Part shown: positions 59,193-64,000 of the stretch, piece after piece
Layout: every line of letters begins with the position of its first letter
Position numbering within the stretch: position 1 is the first letter of the stretch
Notes under the pieces: generated by a model
What the model saw: only the letters and a program-made list of their open reading frames with translations
Told to the model about the DNA's origin: nothing
The model's database searches: none
NCBI GenBank assembly: GCA_027308685.1
Contig: DAIDEE010000030.1
Coordinates: 29,089 to 93,088, forward strand
DNA: 64,000 bases
Origin: Acidocella sp.
Lineage (GTDB): Bacteria; Pseudomonadota; Alphaproteobacteria; Acetobacterales; Acetobacteraceae
Direction of reading: 5' to 3'
Position numbers and translations under genes: made by a program

Positions 59193-62100
59193 TTGGCAAT
59201 TACAACGATTGGCGTGAAAATCGACGAGCATATTCGTTTGCGGTTGAAAGCCGCGGCCGAGGCGCAGGCGCGCACGCCGCACTGGGTCGTCAAGCAGATG
59301 ATTATGGCAGGGTTGGAGCGGCTGGAGCGCGGTGAGAGCCTGCAAGGCGGTACCGAAGAGGCTGACGCCGAGGCTGCGCCGCAGGAAGAAGAAGTGGAAA
59401 TTTTTACGCCTTTTTTGGAATTTGCCCAGGATGTGCAGCCGCAGAGCGTGCTGCGCGCCGCCATAACCGCAGCATACCGGCGGCCGGAGGAAGATTGTGT
59501 CCCGGCGTTGATCGCCCATGCCACGCTGCCCGCCAAACAGGCCGCGGCGGTGCAGGATACCGCGAAAAACCTGGTGGTGAAGCTGCGCGCCAAGCGCACG
59601 CGCGGCATTGTGGAAATCTTGTTGCAGGAATACGCACTCTCCAGCCAAGAGGGCGTGGCCCTTATGTGCCTGGCCGAGGCGCTGCTGCGCATCCCCGACA
59701 GTGCCACCCGCGACGCGCTGATCCGCGACAAGATCGGCGCAGGGAACTGGCAGAGTCATCTGGGCGGCAGCCAGTCGTTATTTGTGAACGCCGCGACCTG
59801 GGGGCTGCTGCTCACCGGCAAGCTCGCCGCCACCAATAGCGAAGCCAGCCTCTCTTCCGCTCTTACCAAACTGGTGGCCCGCAGCGGCGAGCCGGTGGTG
59901 CGCGGTGGCGTGCATATCGCCATGCGCCTCATGGGTGAGCAGTTTGTTGTGGGCCAGAGCATTGCCGAGGCGCTGGCCAACAGCCGGAAATGGGAGGCGA
60001 AAGGGTTTCGATACTCCTATGACATGCTCGGCGAAGCGGCGCTGACCGCGCACGACGCGGCGCGGTATCTGCGCGACTATGAGCAGGCGATCCACGCCAT
60101 CGGTAAAGCGGCGCGGCGTAAAGGTATTTACGAAGGTCCCGGTATTTCGATCAAACTTTCAGCATTGCACCCGCGCTATGCACGCGCTCAGCGCGACCGC
60201 GTGATGAACGAGTTGCTGCCCCGCCTGACTGACCTGGCCAAGCTCGCGCGCTCTTATGACATCGGGTTGAATATCGACGCGGAGGAAGCCGACCGGCTGG
60301 AGCTTTCGCTGGACCTAATGGAGAGTCTATGCTTCGAGCCTGCCCTGCATGGCTGGAACGGGATCGGCTTTGTCGTGCAGGCGTACCAGAAACGCGCCCC
60401 TTCTTTGCTGGATTATCTCATCGACCTGGCGCACCGCAGCAAACACCGGCTGATGGTCCGGCTGGTGAAGGGCGCGTATTGGGATTCAGAAATCAAACGT
60501 GCGCAGCTTGATGGCTTGGAAGGATTTCCGGTGTTTACCCGTAAGGTGCATACCGATGTCTCCTACCTCGCCTGCGCGAAAAAGCTGCTAGCCGCACCCG
60601 ATGCGATCTTTCCGCAATTCGCCACGCATAATGCGCAAACCGTGGCGTGCATCCACACCATGGCGGGCGAGAATTTCTACCGTGGCCAATATGAGTTCCA
60701 GTGCCTGCATGGCATGGGCGAGTCACTGTATGAGGATGTCGTTGGCCCGCAGTATTTGAACCGCCCGTGCCGCATTTATGCGCCGGTTGGCACGCACGAG
60801 ACGCTGCTGGCGTATCTGGTGCGCCGCCTGCTGGAAAACGGCGCCAACACTTCATTCGTCAATAAAATCGCTGATCCCAAGGTCAATATTGACGAGTTGA
60901 TCGCCGACCCGGTGAACGAGGCGCGCAAGATTGTGCCGCTGGGTGCGCCACATGAGAAAATCGCCCTTCCGCGCGCCCTTTTTGGCGCCACGCGCGCCAA
61001 CTCGGCGGGGTTTGACCTCTCCAACGAACAGCGCCTGGGCTCGCTCGCCTCCGCCATGCTCGCCGGGCTGGCCACCCACTGGCAAGCAGGCCCGATTCTC
61101 GCCACCGGCGAAGTTGCTGGCACGGCGCGGATAATCTGCAACCCGGCGGATACGCGCGACAAGGTCGGCCAGGTGGTGGAAGCAGTGCCGGAACTTGTTG
61201 ATACGGCCTTCACTTTGGCGCACGAGGCGGCACCGATCTGGCAATCCACCCCGCCGGAGGACCGTGCCGCCGCCTTGCAGCGCGCCGCTGATCTTCTGGA
61301 AGCGCGGTTGCCGGCATTGGTAGGGCTGATTATCCGCGAGGCAGGCAAAACCATTCCTGCCGCCATTGGCGAAGTCCGCGAGGCGGTGGATTTTCTGCGG
61401 TATTATGCCCACCAGATTGCAACAAGTTTCGATAACGATACGCATCGTCCGCTGGGGCCGGTGGTGGCGATCAGTCCGTGGAATTTCCCCCTCGCCATCT
61501 TTATAGGCCAGATCAGTGCCGCGCTCGCCGCCGGTAATGTGGTGCTGGCAAAACCGGCGGAGGAAACCCCGTTGATCGCCGCCGCAGCCGTGCATCTGCT
61601 ACTCGAGGCTGGCATTCCGCCTGGTGCGTTGCAGATGCTGCCGGGTGATGGCCGCATCGGCGCCGCGCTGATTAGCGATACGCGCGTGCGTGGCGTGCTG
61701 TTTACTGGTTCTACCGAAGTTGCGAGGCTGATCCAGGTACAGCTTTCTGACCGGCTGGACGCACGCGGCCAGCCGATCCCACTCGTCGCGGAAACTGGCG
61801 GGCAAAACGCGATGGTGGTGGACTCCTCCGCACTGCCCGAACAGGCGGTTGTCGACATCATCGCCTCGGCCTTCGATTCAGCCGGGCAGCGCTGCTCGGC
61901 CCTACGGATTTTGCTGGTGCAGGAAGACATCGCGCCACGGCTGCTCATCATGCTAAAAGGTGCCATGGCAGAGCTTACCCTCGGCCGGCCGGATCATCTC
62001 GCCACAGATATTGGTCCGGTCATCAGCGCGCAGGCGCGGCAAAACATCGCAACGCATGTCGAGACGATGCGCGCGCGCGGCTATCATGTATTTGCGCCGG

Positions 62101-63035
62101 AACTGACAAAATTCTGCGCGCAGGGCTGGTTCATGGCACCCACGGTCATTGAAATTCCCTCGATTGATGTGTTGGGGCGCGAGGTTTTCGGCCCCGTGCT
62201 GCATGTGTTGCGCTATAAACGCAACGAGCTGGACAATGCGATAGATGCCGTGAATGCACTGGGCTATGGTTTGACCTTTGGTATCCATAGCCGGATCGAG
62301 GAGAGCATCACGCATCTGATTAATCGGACTCACGCCGGGAATATTTATATCAACCGCAATATTATCGGTGCAGTGGTGGGCGTACAGCCATTTGGCGGGC
62401 ATGGACTCTCCGGCACTGGACCAAAGGCTGGCGGGCCGCTCTATCTGCGCCGCCTGCTGGAGCAGCGCCCTGGCGCGCATAATCTGCCCGTGGGCGATGC
62501 TTCAGAGACCCTGCTGGGTTTCATCGCGCATTTACAAACTCGCAATGCAGATACCGCTGATTTCGCCCATTACGCAGCCGATGCGCCGGCCCGCGCGGAG
62601 CTGACATTACCCGGCCCCGTTGGCGAGCTGAACCAATACCGGCTGTTGCCCAGGGGCAAGGTGCTGTGCCGCGCGGCAACGCAAAGCGGCCTGCTGCGTC
62701 AGATCGCCGCGTGCCTTGCCACGGGTAATATAGCGGCCGTGCCGAACCTCGCGGATTATCCAGCCTTGCAGAAAATGCCAGCAGCTTTGGCAAAGCACAT
62801 TATGCCCGCCGACGCCGCGCCCGATGCCGCGCTGTTCGATGGTGATGCCACAATGCTGCGCGCATTCATGGCGAAACTGGCAGCGAAGAGCCACGCGATA
62901 ATCGCCGTGCATAGCCTGCCGCGCGAGGGTGGGCACACCGGCGATTATCCACTGGAACTCCTGATTTCCGAGCAATCCATCAGCACCAACACCGCCGCCG
63001 CGGGTGGCAATGCCAGCCTGATGGCAATTGGTTGA
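59193..63035 (+). CDS. putA: trifunctional proline utilisation protein PutA
   Basis: PutA oxidises proline to glutamate in two steps (FAD-dependent proline dehydrogenase, then NAD-dependent glutamate-semialdehyde dehydrogenase). The product has 1280 residues. Residues 1-45 form a ribbon-helix-helix DNA-binding domain (TTIGVKIDEHIRLRLKAAAE, TPHWVVKQMI), indicating an autorepressor. The dehydrogenase barrel contains RLVKGAYWDSEIKRAQ and the ALDH domain contains SPWNFPLAIF, FTGSTEVARLI and the active-site DSAGQRCSALR near residue 900. The start is TTG at 59193 preceded by AGAGGGTG; no ATG fits the domain. Confidence 0.95.
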   Translation: MAITTIGVKIDEHIRLRLKAAAEAQARTPHWVVKQMIMAGLERLERGESLQGGTEEADAEAAPQEEEVEIFTPFLEFAQDVQPQSVLRAAITAAYRRPEEDCVPALIAHATLPAKQAAAVQDTAKNLVVKLRAKRTRGIVEILLQEYALSSQEGVALMCLAEALLRIPDSATRDALIRDKIGAGNWQSHLGGSQSLFVNAATWGLLLTGKLAATNSEASLSSALTKLVARSGEPVVRGGVHIAMRLMGEQFVVGQSIAEALANSRKWEAKGFRYSYDMLGEAALTAHDAARYLRDYEQAIHAIGKAARRKGIYEGPGISIKLSALHPRYARAQRDRVMNELLPRLTDLAKLARSYDIGLNIDAEEADRLELSLDLMESLCFEPALHGWNGIGFVVQAYQKRAPSLLDYLIDLAHRSKHRLMVRLVKGAYWDSEIKRAQLDGLEGFPVFTRKVHTDVSYLACAKKLLAAPDAIFPQFATHNAQTVACIHTMAGENFYRGQYEFQCLHGMGESLYEDVVGPQYLNRPCRIYAPVGTHETLLAYLVRRLLENGANTSFVNKIADPKVNIDELIADPVNEARKIVPLGAPHEKIALPRALFGATRANSAGFDLSNEQRLGSLASAMLAGLATHWQAGPILATGEVAGTARIICNPADTRDKVGQVVEAVPELVDTAFTLAHEAAPIWQSTPPEDRAAALQRAADLLEARLPALVGLIIREAGKTIPAAIGEVREAVDFLRYYAHQIATSFDNDTHRPLGPVVAISPWNFPLAIFIGQISAALAAGNVVLAKPAEETPLIAAAAVHLLLEAGIPPGALQMLPGDGRIGAALISDTRVRGVLFTGSTEVARLIQVQLSDRLDARGQPIPLVAETGGQNAMVVDSSALPEQAVVDIIASAFDSAGQRCSALRILLVQEDIAPRLLIMLKGAMAELTLGRPDHLATDIGPVISAQARQNIATHVETMRARGYHVFAPELTKFCAQGWFMAPTVIEIPSIDVLGREVFGPVLHVLRYKRNELDNAIDAVNALGYGLTFGIHSRIEESITHLINRTHAGNIYINRNIIGAVVGVQPFGGHGLSGTGPKAGGPLYLRRLLEQRPGAHNLPVGDASETLLGFIAHLQTRNADTADFAHYAADAPARAELTLPGPVGELNQYRLLPRGKVLCRAATQSGLLRQIAACLATGNIAAVPNLADYPALQKMPAALAKHIMPADAAPDAALFDGDATMLRAFMAKLAAKSHAIIAVHSLPREGGHTGDYPLELLISEQSISTNTAAAGGNASLMAIG

Positions 63036-63102
63036 TTTCACGGAAAAACATAGCCATGCTCTCCACTCAATCCCCGCGCAGCATCGTCATGGTCCGCCCG
63101 CA

Positions 63103-63618
63103 TCATTTCTCACCCAATGCGGACACCGCGCGCGGTAATAGCTTACAGGCCAACGACGCTTCCCGCACGGGCAGTTCAGCCCGGCGAATAATAATGCCCA
63201 TCTTCTTGACGGGAACTAGTACCTCTGCACAGAGAGTTTGACGGGTTGCTGTTTGATTTCGGCGCAGAATTGGCAACGCCTCGGGTGCAATCATAAGTTG
63301 GATACTGCGGGCTATGCCCTGTTCACGTTTAATGAGGCCATTTCGTTCGAGGGTGAGCCCCATTTGGTGGACGGTGGGTGCGGTGACCTTAAAGTGCCGC
63401 TGGATATCTGCTTCAGCAGGTGGGCGCCGGAGCACGCGCATATAGGCATAGATGAAGGCAAGGTATTGCCCCATCAGTTCAGTCAGATGAGAAAATGCTC
63501 TAACGTCTCGAGTTGGGAAATCTATGAAGATGTAAACGTAAAACTTGATTTGTTTCAGATAATCTATTTCAATTTTGACTGCTTTATTTTGGCCACGGAT
63601 AGTTTTTAATTTGAGCAT
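63103..63618 (-). CDS. winged-helix (LexA-N/MarR-like) protein
   Basis: A 171-residue frame. The central part (about 49-125) reads MGQYLAFIYAYMRVLRRPPAEADIQRHFKVTAPTVHQMGLTLERNGLIKREQGIARSIQLM, close to the N-terminal winged helix of LexA and related small regulators (helix-turn-helix at VTAPTVHQMGLTLE). There is no LexA protease domain. The ATG near 63474 (MGQYLAF) is an alternative start that fits the domain better. The C-terminal 30 residues show no motif. The target is unknown. Confidence 0.55.
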   Translation of the reverse strand: MLKLKTIRGQNKAVKIEIDYLKQIKFYVYIFIDFPTRDVRAFSHLTELMGQYLAFIYAYMRVLRRPPAEADIQRHFKVTAPTVHQMGLTLERNGLIKREQGIARSIQLMIAPEALPILRRNQTATRQTLCAEVLVPVKKMGIIIRRAELPVREASLACKLLPRAVSALGEK

Positions 63619-64000
63619 CGAACATCGAGTCCCGAACCGCTTGATTAAAATCGATTAATCTTCTTTCGAGAGTTCCTAATGGTAATGTGGGGAAATCTGT
63701 CTTGTAGATGATAAGTATGAAATCCGATATCCAATACCTTGCCGTAGTCTGACCGTTCGGTGTCTTCAAAAGACTCAGATTTTCCGACGGAATTGGAAGA
63801 GGATAAACTGTTTTTGGAATAGTTAATTGCCAGCCTGGTTCTGAAGGATAAGGAATACTCGTGTGTGGATGCCCCCCGTTTTGCAAGAAGATTTTTCGAT
63901 CATTTTTTGCGGTTGGCACTTGTATCGGTCGTGTGTCAGGCCTGTTTCGTGGCGTTATATATGCCTTGGCCGGTATGCAGTTCGAAGAACAGGGGCCACA
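63584..64000 (-). CDS. hypothetical protein, partial at the right window edge
   Basis: The track gives 111 residues from a GTG at 63919, but the frame stays open through 64000 (the extra residues read CGPCSSNCIPAKAYITPRNR...), so this is probably the C-terminal part of a larger gene. The visible end has YWISDFILIIYKTDFPTLPLGTLERRLIDFNQAV. I do not recognise a family. Base composition is AT-richer than the rest of the window. Its 3' end overlaps the winged-helix frame by 35 bases. Confidence 0.45.
   Translation of the reverse strand, partial: CGPCSSNCIPAKAYITPRNRPDTRPIQVPTAKNDRKIFLQNGGHPHTSIPYPSEPGWQLTIPKTVYPLPIPSENLSLLKTPNGQTTARYWISDFILIIYKTDFPTLPLGTLERRLIDFNQAVRDSMFDAQIKNYPWPK

Overview
The window looks like chromosomal DNA from a high-GC alphaproteobacterium, most likely an acidophilic or environmental member of the Acetobacteraceae (Rhodospirillales). 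The evidence is the rpmH-rnpA-yidD-yidC-engB-argB order, the glnB-glnA pair, ATGA-type stop/start overlaps and the codon usage. The family-level assignment is inference from gene content; no 16S rRNA gene is present.

Layout. 1-7.1 kb: ribosomal/membrane-biogenesis cluster (rpmH, rnpA, yidD, yidC, engB), argB, an NnrU-like membrane protein, an orphan CYP153-like P450 and a DxD glycosyltransferase-like gene. 7.1-9.2 kb: glnB-glnA on the minus strand with a convincing sigma-54 promoter. 9.3-16.4 kb: an aminotransferase, tRNA-His, mobA, a compact arsenic operon (ArsR-ArsC fusion, glutaredoxin-type arsC, arsB, arsH) and mutL. 16.5-21.3 kb: an unusual four-gene run made of a DMSO-reductase-family molybdoenzyme, a class I glutamine amidotransferase, a glutamine-synthetase-like ligase and a TIM-barrel protein. 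21.3-29.2 kb: slipin, MaoC hydratase, rmuC, a copper/cytochrome-oxidase assembly group (two SCO proteins, PCu(A)C, cytochrome c, CHRD protein), folB, an AT-rich gap with a perfect DnaA box, and uvrC. 29.3-36.4 kb: a pepsin-like/DUF3443-like secreted protein coupled to an AmpG-like permease, an intact DUF3617-like gene plus a decayed second copy, typA and a GT9 glycosyltransferase. 36.7-41.4 kb: lytic transglycosylase, orphan CpaE-like ATPase and gyrB. 42-56.5 kb: a complete 13-gene respiratory complex I operon with fused nuoCD. 56.6-64 kb: a CBS-domain protein, a damaged IS5-like element, an IS66 remnant, putA with an N-terminal DNA-binding domain, a winged-helix gene and an AT-richer partial gene running off the right edge.

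How the parts work together. Nitrogen is covered by PII/GlnA, the GS-like cluster and PutA. Electron transport is covered by complex I feeding a copper oxidase assembled by SCO/PCu(A)C. Metalloid stress is handled by the ars operon. MobA would supply the bis-MGD cofactor needed by the molybdoenzyme. The least explained parts are the molybdoenzyme/GATase/GS-like/TIM-barrel cluster, the pepsin-like protein and the ArsR-ArsC fusion. I found no CRISPR array, phage or recognisable defence island. All assignments come from reading motifs by eye; no database search was run.
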